Shown piece by piece: positions 38,501-49,905 of a DNA stretch of 64,000 bases. Position 1 is the first letter of the stretch. Every line of letters starts with the position of its first letter. Source of the stretch: Membranipora membranacea (lineage: Eukaryota > Bryozoa > Gymnolaemata > Cheilostomatida > Membraniporidae). The DNA lies in assembly GCA_914767715.1 (NCBI GenBank), contig OU612066.1, positions 26,140,283 through 26,204,282 on the forward strand, read 5' to 3'. Made by a program: the position numbers and the translations under genes. The notes under the pieces are model-generated. The model was not told the DNA's origin. It worked only from the letters and a program-made list of their open reading frames with translations, and did no database searches.

Positions 38501-41500
38501 AGTCCTCCAAGATTTAAACAATCAGAATGACGATAGGATCAACACACTGGAGGAAAGCTTAAAAACAACATCTGAAGGCGCTGACGAGTCTGAGAGGAAA
38601 TTTGATGAGGTAGGACGGGCACTTCCAGCCCCACCGCATCTGACACTAGTTGTCAGATGTGGTTCTTAAGCTATAACCAGAATCAGCAGAATCAAGCTCT
38701 CTTAGAATACTGAGTTGTCTACCCAAAATTTCTGAATTTGACTGTTGCCCAACACTTTTCATAATAAAAACCAGGTCAGATGTCATATGAGAGCTTGATT
38801 CTTGTTGATCATGGTGAATGAAAAGAGTTTTCATTCCTCTTTTCTCATGCCGTCATTTCTGTGTTATGTTTCTAGTGGCCGAAAAGTTTTAGAAACACGT
38901 TCCATGTCTGACGACACCAGAATCTCTCAACTGGAGGAAGAGCTGAAAGAGGCGAAATGGATAGCAGAGGACGCGGATCGAAAATATGATGAGGTGCAAT
39001 AAACGTATTATTGCATGCTCGGCGTCTGTGGCGTGGCGTGAATTTATCCCCCCTACTCACAACTTTTTTTAAATTTGCATAAGTAACAACATTCTTAAGC
39101 CACCAGATTTCCTAAAATTTGTATGGAACTTAAAATTTAACATATTGGGCTAATGGAGTTTCTTATGAGTTTATAAAAAAAGTTGTAGTTTGGATCTATA
39201 TCCTAACGTTTGTAGCATGGTGTGGCGTTTTTTGTATTTTGTGACCTTGCATGTGATTTAGTTTTCCTTTTCAGTTGGTGGGGTGGAGTTTAATAACATG
39301 ATCGTGTTGTAATTTAATTTGCACAGATGTCGTAGCGGTTGTCAACAAAGGCTTTGTCCAAAACATACTTTTCTGTGATGCATTTTAAAAATCTGTCTCC
39401 ATAAACTTTAAACTCTTGGTTAACACATTGCACGATTTTCGAATCCAATCTTACAGCTTTATTGTTATGCTGAACTTTAAGATGGCAGCAACTCACAAGC
39501 ACTGCCGTGATTTGGTCTTGAGACAATCGCCATCAATCTCAACCAGGACACAAGTGCAAATGCGTGTTCTCAAGTGCCAGTAAAGCATACCCTATGTAAA
39601 ATATTGACAAAAGGATTATGCTGCCTTACTTAGATATCACTGTAAACTAGTTTTAGTGATCCTAACTGATGTAAGCTAAGTTTACATGCCGACAACCGCT
39701 TTGAAATGAAATTCAGTCCCTTGTGATAAAATCTCTGTTTGAAAATACTGAAAAAAAAGTACAAAGCTTTTATTGTGATAACAGTACCCATGTCATGTAT
39801 TCTGCCTCTAGCTGTCACTTTGATGATGACCGTAGGTCACTTTGAATGCCCGGTTTGTGTGAATTGTTATTTGCATGCGGATTTCCCTGTTTTTGGAACT
39901 TGTTATTCAACAATGAAAATGTGCAAATCCGTTTTATCAGTTTGATTTCTTCACGAGAACAAATTTCCCAAGTTACTCATATTGATGAATTGTTCCGGAA
40001 TTTTGTTGTTTCATTGTGATATCGGCGTCTTTACCTTATCATTTATAAACATGTATTTATATTCAACCTTGACCTTGTTTAGGCTGCCCGTAAACTAGCA
40101 ATCACAGAGGTCGATCTGGAGAGAGCTGAGGCTCGACTCGAGGCTGCCGAATCGTAAGTCAGCGTGACAGCGTGCTGCCGATTTAGCGTAGTGTTCTGCA
40201 TGCAGGCGACACTAACAATCCTTGATCTTGTCATTGAATTTAAACACGTTGACCTCAACTCATTTTCCTCAAGCTAAATTCTTCTCTCAATTTGTCAAAC
40301 AAGATTATGAACACGTTAACCATGTGGAAACTCGAGAAAATGATGTTGAAGACAATGTGTTTTTTTCCAATAAGATGTTGATGTGTTCCTCCTTGTCCTA
40401 CATTCTGTGCCGTTTTTTGCATGTTGTGTTCATGTGTGTGCATCATGGTTTGATTTATAGATGTGTAGAAAGTTAGTAATAGCTGAAGCTGAGGTGACAA
40501 AGAGCGAAGAGCGAGCGGAGACTGCCGAACAGTAAGCATGACTTTCCCTCCCCCTCCCCCTGTATTGTGTAAACTGACTCGAACCCTTTGGGACTTAATT
40601 AAAACAAAAGCTGTCTTTTTATTTGATTCGAGTTGTGTTCTGGAAAAAATGCTGTTCACCGTAAAATGTATATGAGCAAGCTTGAATCACTTTAATTTTC
40701 ACTTTTTTCCATGATCGATAACAAATTGCTCTTTACTTGCACTGCGCCTACTTGGTAGCCTAGCTCTAAAACATGCACAATTCTATTATATATATATATA
40801 TATATATACATATAGCAGTTTTCTATTAGTTCACTTCTTTAGCACCTTACCCTGGTCAGACATAAATGTAGGGTAATAGACTCCCCCAAAATATTTAGCA
40901 TAAGACTTTTTAGATATTTACATAGTGATATATAATAACTCACCCATAATCGTACAAGTACAAATATTTGACCTGTATTTGCCTAATAAGGAGATATCAT
41001 ATTAATCTGACCTGATGTTATGACTATTTATTGCTATGGTGTTAAGCTTGATTTATGAACATGATTGTGCAATGTACACAGATTAAGTGTAAGGCCAATA
41101 TTGAAGAGCCCAAGTCAAACCCAAGTGCGGTGCACTTTTTACTCGGCGCTGTTGTTCAAACGTTCCATGCAGTCATTCCCACTTGGATTATAATTGGCAT
41201 TAGATGCTAAAAAACCAGGAATTTTTTCAAGAAAATGAATTTGTAATCATCTTAATTTGTTGCACTGCATGAAATCTTTCTATCTGCCTGTGAATACACC
41301 AATATAGCTCATTCATCAGGGTGAACAATATTACTCCAGAGCTGTGTAGGAGTTGTCCTTACAGACTTATTAATGGACAACTCCGCGTTAATTCTGATTA
41401 TAACTTGGTTCACCCTGTAGCTTGAGTGCATATTTTCTACTGCTTTCCCTGTCTTGTATTTTACCTGCAACATGTTTATTTTAGAAAAGTGAAGGAATTG

Positions 41501-44500
41501 GAGGAGGAATTGCATGTTGTTACTAATAGTCTTAGGTCATTAGAAATAAGTGAAAATAAGGTATGTGGTGGTCAACCCTACAACCCAAAGTAGTAGGCAA
41601 GATATACCTCCCCTCTCAGTCTCTATCTGGAGATTGTGATTGGGGTTATCTTGCCCACTTACTTTCTAACCTATTTAAGTTCTCAGTCTATAATCCTGCA
41701 CAAACTCTCTATCTATCCACACTTCTCTGACTGCATCTTGCTGCATGCACATTTACTAATCTTACCACCTCAACATATTGTCATAGACATCTGATCTTGA
41801 ATATGCCATAGACATCTGTGAATTGATTTTATCTAGTAAAATCCGTGACTTGGAAGAGGAGCTTAAGATTGTAGGAAATGCCCTCAAATCACTGGAAGCA
41901 AATGAAGCATCGGTAAGTCCAACAGACCCGCTGTCATGTCAGCGATGCGGCCGTCATGTTTTCTAGATTGTCCTCCCCCGACCGTAAATCCTACGCGGCT
42001 CCGAACCCAGTCCGTCCTCTTCATTTATCTTACCACCATTTACTCTCCTGTTTTGTAATTATTTTCACAGTAAAATCCTAGAATTGGAGGAAGAGTTGAA
42101 AGTCGTTGGTAATAACATGAAATCTCTCGAGATTTCCGAGTCAGAGGTACAAAGCTGCTCGATCGTTCGTTTGATTGCTCGCACAAAAATTTAGATTTAG
42201 TTTGTATTTATGTTTGAATATGTCGGAGAAACACCTATGGTGGAATATCTGGAATTTTAATCCTGGTCTATTTTCTAAATTTTTTAATGACATTGGCTCT
42301 ATTCAAAAAAAAAATACCAGAAAGTTTCACCATGGGAATGAGTTGATATGTTTGATATTGTGTGTTCTAGATTAGATCAGTATGCTCATGTTTTATGTTA
42401 TTTTAATATTATGCATCCCGTGTTTGACATTTAGATCATAGACCCAATATTTGGAAGGTTAAAGGTTAAAGTTGATGCTGTAAAAAAAATCACAGTTGTA
42501 CAGTCCGTAGGTAATCTAGATTTGGTTCTCAAATTCTGACTGAGCTAACGTAATGGAGAGCCGCCAAACATATTTAAAATTGTGTTCAGAAATATGTATG
42601 CTCTAAGCTTTGGTTTGCTGTTGTTGGGTTCTAAATGCTGAGGTGATAATTTGGTCAGATTTTACCTTTGCTATCCATAGAGAATGCCGCTAAACTTAGG
42701 TGCATTTCGTACTAACAACTCAGTTGTCAAAATTTTCTTTGGTTCCGAAATTCAATTTTGATTTTATTTAACAATGTTCTGGCTTATTGAGGATTTTTTA
42801 GCTATCGATTATCAGTTGGCATGCTTATTTATTCCCATGCATGGAATCTACAGGTTCTCATTTGATTTCAGTCGTACTGCAAAATTAATATTGTGAAGCT
42901 GATAAGGTTCAATCGGCAGAGTCTTGCAACTATTTTGCATCAGTAAACAATTCAATAAGTATTAAATTAAATTTCTTACTTTGGAAAATGATCGAGGAAA
43001 AAATCTTGCAAACCATTTCATTCTGATAGCATACAAGGTTGATGACTACACTTTTTTTTTGGTATGCGCTCCCACCCACTAGACATCATGTTGCATCTCA
43101 ACATCATATCCTGTTTCAAACTGTTTAATCATCTACAAACCTATTGTATTATGTCAAAGTATTTCTCTTACAATCTGATTATTGAATATCAAACAAATCT
43201 GTTAGCTCAGAGCAACCAACAAATGCACATGCGGTTCAACATCAGCTGCATTTTATCTGGATAAGAAAAAATATTTCAATGAAACATTTTTATGACTTCT
43301 CGAAACATCATTTGCAAAAAAAGATGTTAGTATTGTGTGCTCTATTTTCCTACCTATATTTCTGAATCATGTTGTAGGCATCACAAAGAGAGGAGGCTTA
43401 CGAAGAGACAATCAGGGACCTCAATGAGAGACTAAAAGATGTAAGTATTCATATAAATATCAATTTGTTATTTTGTAAATAACAGTTCGGAGTTGTCCAA
43501 TCTGTAACAATGGGGAGACAAATTCTATCCAGTATTGTTTATTTCCTCACTGTCCGGATGTTGAACACAACGCCAGCTTGACAGAATGGATTTGGCAGTT
43601 TTATTACTGTCTTGGTTATTTAAGATGAATCTAAGACATCTCCTTGAGGGCTTGAGAAAAGCTTTTATGGCCAAATATCAAACACTTTTAACCTCATGTG
43701 AAGTTGAGTTGTACCAATTTGCTGGATATAGGAAACGATGTCATATTGTGTCAAGTTTTCTAAGTATTGAGCTCGCTTATTATTCAGGCTGAAAACAGGG
43801 CTGCAGAGTTTGAAAGACAAACCAACAAAATGCAGAAAGAGAACGAGGCCCTTGAAGGTAAACAGATGCGTGCCCCCTACCCCTACCCCTACCCTAGTAG
43901 TGTGGTTCCACCCATGTTTTATAGTGTTAGCCTAGCCATTAGCTGATACCTTCGCTGGTAGTCGGTAGAATGTGGTGGCGTTGTTACACCCTGTGTTACT
44001 GCGACCTCCATTGATAATAATTTCAAGGTCATTGTCAACAACAAACAGCTGCAAAAAATAAAACTAATTTATTGAATCAGTGGATTTGATTTTGATAGTA
44101 TTGTGAAGCAGCCTTCGTTGTTGATAATGACCTTAATCTCTCACTACCTACACCTAGCTTAACTCATATATTTCATGCACTGTTTACCCTTGTCGCTATC
44201 AGGCGGAAAATCGTGCACAAACAGCCGAACTAGAAGTAAAAAAACTACAAGCAGACAACGACAAAACGGATGGTAAACCTACTCGCTGCCTGTTGCTCAA
44301 AATTCTTTTTTTTTACTGGTGCTGCTGCCGCTTCATGTATAACAATAGCCTCTTATAACTTCTTGTAATATTTATAACGCAAAAAATCTTTTCTCATACA
44401 TGAATTGCTATCTGTTGCACAGAAAACATGTTTCATCTGTTTGTCTCATGCATGGTCTGGTACTGCGTTGGGTACTGTTAGGCTCTGTTTCAAGGGAGTA

Positions 44501-44974
44501 AGATTTTATTGTTTGTATGCTGTGTGAGCCCTACTTTCTATAGCTTGTGTGTGGCAGCTTTTGACTCGATGTGAAACACATCAGGTTGTAGCACTGTAGT
44601 TCTTTTTCTAAAACATGACGTGACAGTGTGTCTGAATTCATACTTGCTGAGGGGGTCAGTTTCCTCGGAGTCTTGTTTTCTTGCAATGACTGGCTCACTG
44701 ACATGCATATGTTTGAGCCATAACCATATAAAGTATTTATATGATTATGGTTTTAGCCGCGCATCAGTGCGCTGTGACTTACTCGCACTCTTGTGTGTTT
44801 CACTTAAAGCAGACAGCTCCCGTCTGTGTTTTAAAATCAACTCGAAATTTGTGAATATCATGATAAACAATATCTTTATTTTACTTAATAGATGAATTGC
44901 TGCAGGCCAAGGAGAAATACAAAACCTTGTCAGATGAGCTGGAATCCACACTGACAGACATCAGTGGAATGTAA
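31033..44974 (+). CDS. TPM: Tropomyosin, complete gene with many alternative exons
   Basis: Two-stranded coiled-coil protein that lies along actin filaments. Exons: 1a 31033-31146, 2 32412-32537, 1b 35716-35853, 3 37281-37414, 4a 38492-38609, 4b 38876-38993, 5a 40083-40153, 5b 40461-40531, 6a 41485-41560, 6b 41837-41912, 6c 42071-42146, 7 43378-43440, 8a 43788-43857, 8b 44203-44272, 9 44892-44974. The lengths equal those of vertebrate TPM exons. The 1a-2-3-4-5-6-7-8-9 path gives 284 residues, the canonical muscle length; the 1b path gives 250. It starts [12 protein letters not shown] and contains [10 protein letters not shown] and AADESER, and (exon 4b) [12 protein letters not shown] 5'-UTR intron ends at 31003 (tttctgtttag). 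No exon 2b or alternative exon 9 was found. Confidence 0.95.
33081..33134 (+). CDS. Possible short alternative terminal exon of tropomyosin
   Basis: After a good acceptor (cttcacctacag), phase 0 from exon 2 would read [17 protein letters not shown] then TGA. That would give a 97-residue product containing only the first 80 tropomyosin residues. No close poly(A) signal follows. It is kept only because the acceptor and phase fit. Confidence 0.25.
34092..35014 (+). CDS. Large disordered, Q/N/R/S-rich coding exon inside the tropomyosin gene
   Basis: Open for 307 codons after an acceptor (ttaatttatag) in phase 0, far longer than expected by chance in AT-rich DNA. It begins [17 protein letters not shown] and has a run of five Asp. 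A long Q, N, R, S, H-rich part follows, then a basic [10 protein letters not shown] block (possible nuclear signal) and an acidic segment ([20 protein letters not shown]). The ORF ends with TAA at 35014, but phase-0 donors (for example after 34978) exist. A further phase-0 candidate exon of 57 nt follows at 35170-35226. All tropomyosin junctions nearby are phase 0, so it could be a disordered end of a tropomyosin isoform, or an exon of an unrelated nested gene. I do not recognise it. Confidence 0.6.
35716..35853 (+). CDS. TPM: Tropomyosin exon 1b (short isoform start)
   Basis: Forty-six codons from ATG to a CAG|gtggtt donor in phase 0, joining to exon 3. Sequence [17 protein letters not shown], then heptad repeats ([12 protein letters not shown]). 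It plays the role of the alternative first exon of vertebrate low-molecular-weight tropomyosins and implies an internal promoter upstream, in the interval 35227-35715. I see no TATA box there. Confidence 0.88.
38492..38993 (+). CDS. TPM: Tropomyosin alternative exons 4a and 4b
   Basis: Two 118-nt exons (38492-38609, 38876-38993), each fitting phase 2 in and phase 0 out. Exon 4a reads [17 protein letters not shown] and 4b [17 protein letters not shown], so they are clear paralogues. 4b keeps the classical [11 protein letters not shown]; 4a has [11 protein letters not shown]. As 118 is not a multiple of 3, including both would break the frame, so they should be mutually exclusive. Confidence 0.9.
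40083..40531 (+). CDS. TPM: Tropomyosin alternative exons 5a and 5b
   Basis: Two 71-nt exons (40083-40153, 40461-40531). 5a reads [20 protein letters not shown], very close to vertebrate exon 5. 5b reads [20 protein letters not shown], with three lysine/serine changes on the outer face. Both leave two bases to be completed by any exon 6. Including both would shift the frame. Confidence 0.9.
40782..40815. repeat. (TA)n microsatellite
   Basis: About 13 uninterrupted TA units in the intron between exons 5b and 6a. Confidence 0.9.
41485..42146 (+). CDS. TPM: Tropomyosin alternative exons 6a, 6b and 6c
   Basis: Three 76-nt exons (41485-41560, 41837-41912, 42071-42146). They read [40 protein letters not shown] and [20 protein letters not shown]. 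6b and 6c are most alike and only 158 nt apart, suggesting the most recent duplication. Vertebrate TPM genes have two (6a, 6b). All have the same phases and are exchangeable. Confidence 0.92.
43378..44974 (+). CDS. TPM: Tropomyosin exons 7, 8a, 8b and 9 (C-terminal end)
   Basis: Exon 7 (63 nt, [19 protein letters not shown]), exons 8a and 8b (70 nt each; [14 protein letters not shown] and [14 protein letters not shown]), and exon 9 (83 nt, ending [13 protein letters not shown] then TAA at 44972-44974). The tail resembles the vertebrate ALNDMTSI end, which forms the head-to-tail overlap. Exon 8 duplication is not known to me in vertebrate TPM genes. AATAAA signals follow at 45416 and 45643. 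Confidence 0.92.
43872..43895. repeat. C-tract array (G-quadruplex motif on the minus strand)
   Basis: Four C runs (CCCCC, CCCC, CCCC, CCC) separated by TA, 14 nt after the donor of exon 8a. In pre-mRNA it is C-rich; on the other strand it is a G-quadruplex motif. Confidence 0.75.
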
Positions 44975-47090
44975 TGCCCCGCCCCGAATACCATACCAAT
45001 GTACTTCTAGGATCTAAGGCTGTTTAGTCGGTACTCCATCTCGAATGTATTCGGCTTTCGATATTCTCACTTTTTTGTCGACCTTTGAACATTTATATCT
45101 GGTTGTATAAGTAGCACATCTTTATTTGTATCTTGTGAATGCTGTACAAGCCTTTTGTCCTGTTCCAAGTTTGGCTGAATTTCTTTTTTTTTCAAAATCC
45201 ACATAACTGGTCTTTCCACCAACCAGTTGACCATCCGAAACCACAGACCAATCAGTTTAAACTGCGAACGAAACGATCGATAACTTATAACAATATTGCT
45301 GGATGCTTGTAGTCCCATAGATTTTTACCCCAAAATATATTTGAACATGTATTGTTGCCTCATAAGCGTGAACCTAATTTATATACTATTTTTGAGAGCA
45401 CATTCACTGTGACAAAATAAAAGGTACTAACTATCTTTTGTATGTTACATCTAGATTTGTGATGAGAAAATTTACAGCTCCAAACTCAACACCTCGTACT
45501 CCTCAAATCAATTGCAGAGAAGTGAAATATTGACCTTTTTTGAAGGTTTACTTGCTTACGCAGTAGCGTAGATCGTAGAAAGTTGCACCTTACAATTATT
45601 TTCATAGGATTACCCCACAAGTTCATGATTTTTTGTATACTCAATAAATACTGTGTCATCATTATAGACTGTTGTTATTTTACCTCAATATAGGATAAAA
45701 ATATTATGTTATGTAGCCCAGTTGTTCTGAGCCATGCTCTCTGCTGGATATCCACCATTTCTTCGTCTCAACATGGAAGAGCTTCAGGTTTATCTACCCA
45801 TGACTTTAGTCAAATAGACAACAAAATAAATGACTAAGTTGATAAAAGTAGTACAACAAATACAAACATTCTCCGAGGGAGTGATTTATGAGCATTGAGA
45901 TGTAACTAGCAACATATTTTATTGCTGTTCAGCGTGATGGGATAACGGAAAGATTGGTGATTCTCTCTAGCAGTAATTTTTTTTGCTCTCTCCATATAAA
46001 ATCTCCGTCATGAATAAGTTGTCTACTCACCAGTGAGGCCCAATGATTGACTGTAACGCATACAGTTGCAATGAGAAGTTAGATAGCATTTTGCTAAAAC
46101 AGATTGTTCATCAAAGTAAAATCATAGTTTTTTGTTCTTATGAGAGAGAACGCTTTCTGACTATAAGATATGGGAGCTGGTTGGTAGTGATCGTGATGGT
46201 CTCAACAGTACCTGAGTACAAGACCTGAAATTGTCACAGTACCTAAAATGGAATGCCAGTATTTATACCCCAAAACCTTGAACTATGAGAGTTGCCTTTC
46301 TTGGTAGAAGGTAGCACCCCAATCGCTGTACTGCAAAGCTAGTCTTTGTTACAATACTATAATGCAGGCAGAATAGCTTGCTATTAGTCTTTTAGAGTGA
46401 AAATGTAATGTCTTGCATTGTAGAACACCAAGTTTTATTGGGCGAGGAGTTATGCTCTCTTATTGTGCGAGTAGGCAACTCGTAATACCTAGGCCAGTCA
46501 CAGAGTAGGGGATGCTGTCAGGTCAGTGCTCAGAGTGAGGCAGACACTGGAGAGCGAATGAGAGACAGTGGGGGTGCTCCAAGTTGGGTAAACCAAAGAG
46601 GTGCTGATAATTAGTCACTGCTCAGGTACAAGTGAAGGCTGAACTGATACTCTGCTGTTTAGTAATAAACAGAAGATTGGGCTGCCCCTAAAGAGGGACG
46701 CAAGGTGCCCTAAATCCTGTTACTGAGAGTGTGATACATCCTAGAAAACTAGAATTCATCCTAGAGTTGAGGCCATAGATGACATCCCGAACGTGGGTGT
46801 GCAGCGAGCTGCCAAAATTGAACTGGCACTAATCGGCCATTAGCAGTGACACTTTGTGAACTTAGCCAATAAACCTATCATTATGTCTGGGTGCAGATTT
46901 CGGTTGGTTATAATTATTACAAGTTTTAAGTTTTTAGAAGAGAGTGCCAATTTCTTGTATGAACAAATTGATGGTTATACATACCTTTAATAGCCAAGAA
47001 AAGGGACGTAAAAAGGTAAGGCCCAAAGATGATCCCGTAACGGTGCTAAAAGTACTGAAAGTGAGTATGAACTGTGAGGAATATAATATG
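44975..47090. other. Tropomyosin 3' UTR and intergenic sequence
   Basis: Besides the two poly(A) signals I see no coding exon. No EGF-type exon is visible here that could be the 5' part of the downstream EGF array. Confidence 0.5.
45416..45421 (+). terminator. TPM: Tropomyosin poly(A) signal candidate
   Basis: AATAAA 442 nt after the stop. A second AATAAA is at 45643-45648. Either could end the transcript. Confidence 0.5.
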
Positions 47091-49840
47091 ATAGGCACAT
47101 ATATATGCTCTAGACTGGAAACTACTGGCCTAGAGCGTCTTCTCTAATTCAGTGACACAATGTCACTGCGCTATTCACTTTTTCACTGTAGCACATAGGC
47201 CAGAATAGGAGTTATGTCCCCATAAATGTAATGTAGGAGTAAAACACCCTGTTATTTCTAAATATGACCAGTAAAAAATTGGTACACCCAATGAATTTTA
47301 TAGAACATATAGTGATAAAGTATAAAATGTCATCAGTATATCGCGCAATCAAAAATAGTTCGTGCAATAACAACTTACGTTATAGCTGCTTCTGGCCTGA
47401 AGAATTTGTATTAAAAATGGTGCATCGACTATTGTAAATTTAAGGTTTTGCTCAGCATTTTCACTTAACTAACTGCATCTGATCTTTCCAACTGTCAGAC
47501 ATGTAGCGCAAGATGGATAATACTGATAGTCCTTGAGTATGGTTTAATTTCAAATGTATTTTGTCAACTATTTCGAATGAGATGACTTTGGTTGCCAATA
47601 AAAAGTATATATAACCAAAGGCTTAAAATCTGAGCTCAGAACACTGAGTCTTTGCTCTTCATATCGATTCAGTGATTTTGCATGATAATATTGTTGGAGA
47701 TTAGCTACTTCTGGATCAATCTTACTGACATTTTAAACTAGCATAAGCTAGAAATTTGGTCTTAGATTGACATGGTACTCCTACACATCCCTCCCTGATA
47801 CACATGTATCATTCTGTGTAAAAATCAACAAATTATAAGCAGTGGAATCTTTCAATAGCGTTAAGGGTTTATAATCTCACATATGACCTGGATGTCTAGT
47901 GTTTCCCCAACATTTGGTGGGTAATCCTCTTGTGACTTTATTTTTGAAGAAAATTAACTGGCAGAACAACAGGTCTCTTCATCGCACAGGAACTAAGATA
48001 TGATAAAATACCACAATTTAACTCACCTAGTGGGAATAACCCGCTGGCTTGCGACAGGACCTGAATAAAATACTTGATAGGGATCAGAAATTGAACTATT
48101 ACCACAGATGACTTAGATGCAGCCCAGAATGGCCCAATCAATCCAAAGAAAAACTTTTGTTAAGTTAAAGACCTTCAAAAATTAAGCAAGATTCTTATCG
48201 ATTCAAAAAATGGCCCAGACTGGCCCAATCAATCACATAAATATTGAGTTTAATGTGCATGTTGTAGAGAAAATAAAAGTGGCTCAGACTGGCCAAATCA
48301 ATCGATAATTTAGTGGCTGTATATTTACCGAGACTCATCTTATCAGACATGGCTGAATATAGGGAGGCGGGTTATTTTGGACCGAATAAGAGTGTTTGCA
48401 TCCGTTTTCAAAGCGGCCTCATGATGAGCGGGGATCCTTACATAACGATCAATTATTTCCCTCACAACGCTGCTTGCATGCTCAGCACAACTGAATAATA
48501 AGAGATGGCCTGACTCTATAATATTCGATAGACTGTTTTTGCATGCTACTGCATAAAAAATGTATGGAGTTTTGAAAAGCGCGGTGACGTCGGTCATGAG
48601 GAATGCACTAATGCACAGGATGAAAACTTTTATTAAAATTTAAATTTCGCATATTAAGTATTCACGAAAATATCCAAAATATTACTTCCCTAATCAAATT
48701 ATAAGGTGTTACCAATGATATTATACATTGTGGATTTACAAAATCGATATTCATTAATGAATCACTAGTGAATTTTCCTATTCTTGGCCAGGTTGCTAAA
48801 TTTAAATCAGTAAATATTTTCATCCTATAGGGTATTATAGATATGGGTATAGGGTGCGAATTGCAAATTCTGAGTACCAGCAGCTGGACTCTAATGGCTC
48901 TCTGTGGATTCTGTTTAATACATTAGGAAGTCGCAGACAGAAGAAAAATCTTCCGCCTTTCCTACCTTAAAAAATTTGAATACGAGGAAGCCGTACTCAT
49001 GTTGCAGACTTAGGTCCCTGGACAACTTTGTAGATCTTGGCTCAATATTGACTATACATAGGTACAAACTGATTTGATACACAGCTTTTTAAATATCCCT
49101 CCACCACCACCGTCCTCTGAGGGAACAAACTAGTGTTATAGATATCACCGGTAAAGATCAAATGATCTGATGTGCCGTACACTATATACAACGGTCAAGG
49201 TGACTTGCTTGTCTTGTATCTACAGTTTAAATTTACTTGTGATGGCTGCTGAGATGTTTTTTTTTAGTTCACCGCCCTAAAATTTTATTAGTAGCCAAGA
49301 GCAAGAACCATAAAGAAGAAAGACTAAGTGTTCTGAGTTTTTAAACATTTAGTTGACAAAAATACATTTGAAATCGGACCTTACTCAAGGACCATTAGTG
49401 TTTCCCATCTTCCGTTAACACGCCTGACAGCTGGAAAGATCAGATGCGGCTTATTAGGTAAAACTCTGAGAAAGGCCTTGAACTTTGAAAAGTTGACGCA
49501 CCATTTTTCATACTAATGTTAAAACCAGAAACATGCTATAGCATATGTTGTTATGGCACACACAATATTTGATGGCACGGTATACTGATCACATTTTATA
49601 CTTCATTAGTACATGTTCTGTAAAATTCACCGGTTTTACCCATTTGTAGTGGTCATATTTAAAAATAAGAAGGTCTTTTATTCATACATTAGATTTATGT
49701 GGAGATAACTCCTATTCTAGCCTATGCACTACAGAGAAAAAGTGAATAGCGCAGTGACGTCGCGTCACTGAATTAGAGAAGACACTGAGCCTGTATCAAA
49801 TAGCCAATAGTTTCCAGTCTAGAGTATTTATATGTTTATG
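47091..49840. mobile_element. 2.75-kb DNA element with long inverted terminal repeats
   Basis: The left end (47091-47661) is the reverse complement of the right end (49314-49840), with scattered differences. Shared blocks include ctctagactggaaact, tcttctctaattcagtga, cactgcgctattcac and gtgaattttacagaacat-type sequence. No convincing target duplication or transposase frame was seen, so it is non-autonomous or degraded. Internally, tggcccaatcaatc-type motifs recur around 48128, 48217 and 48290. The right end stops about 65 bp before the first EGF exon. Confidence 0.85.
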
Positions 49841-49905
49841 GTACTTCACAATAATCGCATATATATTCAGACATATATATCTCATCACTGTTTGTTGTTG
49901 TTTAG

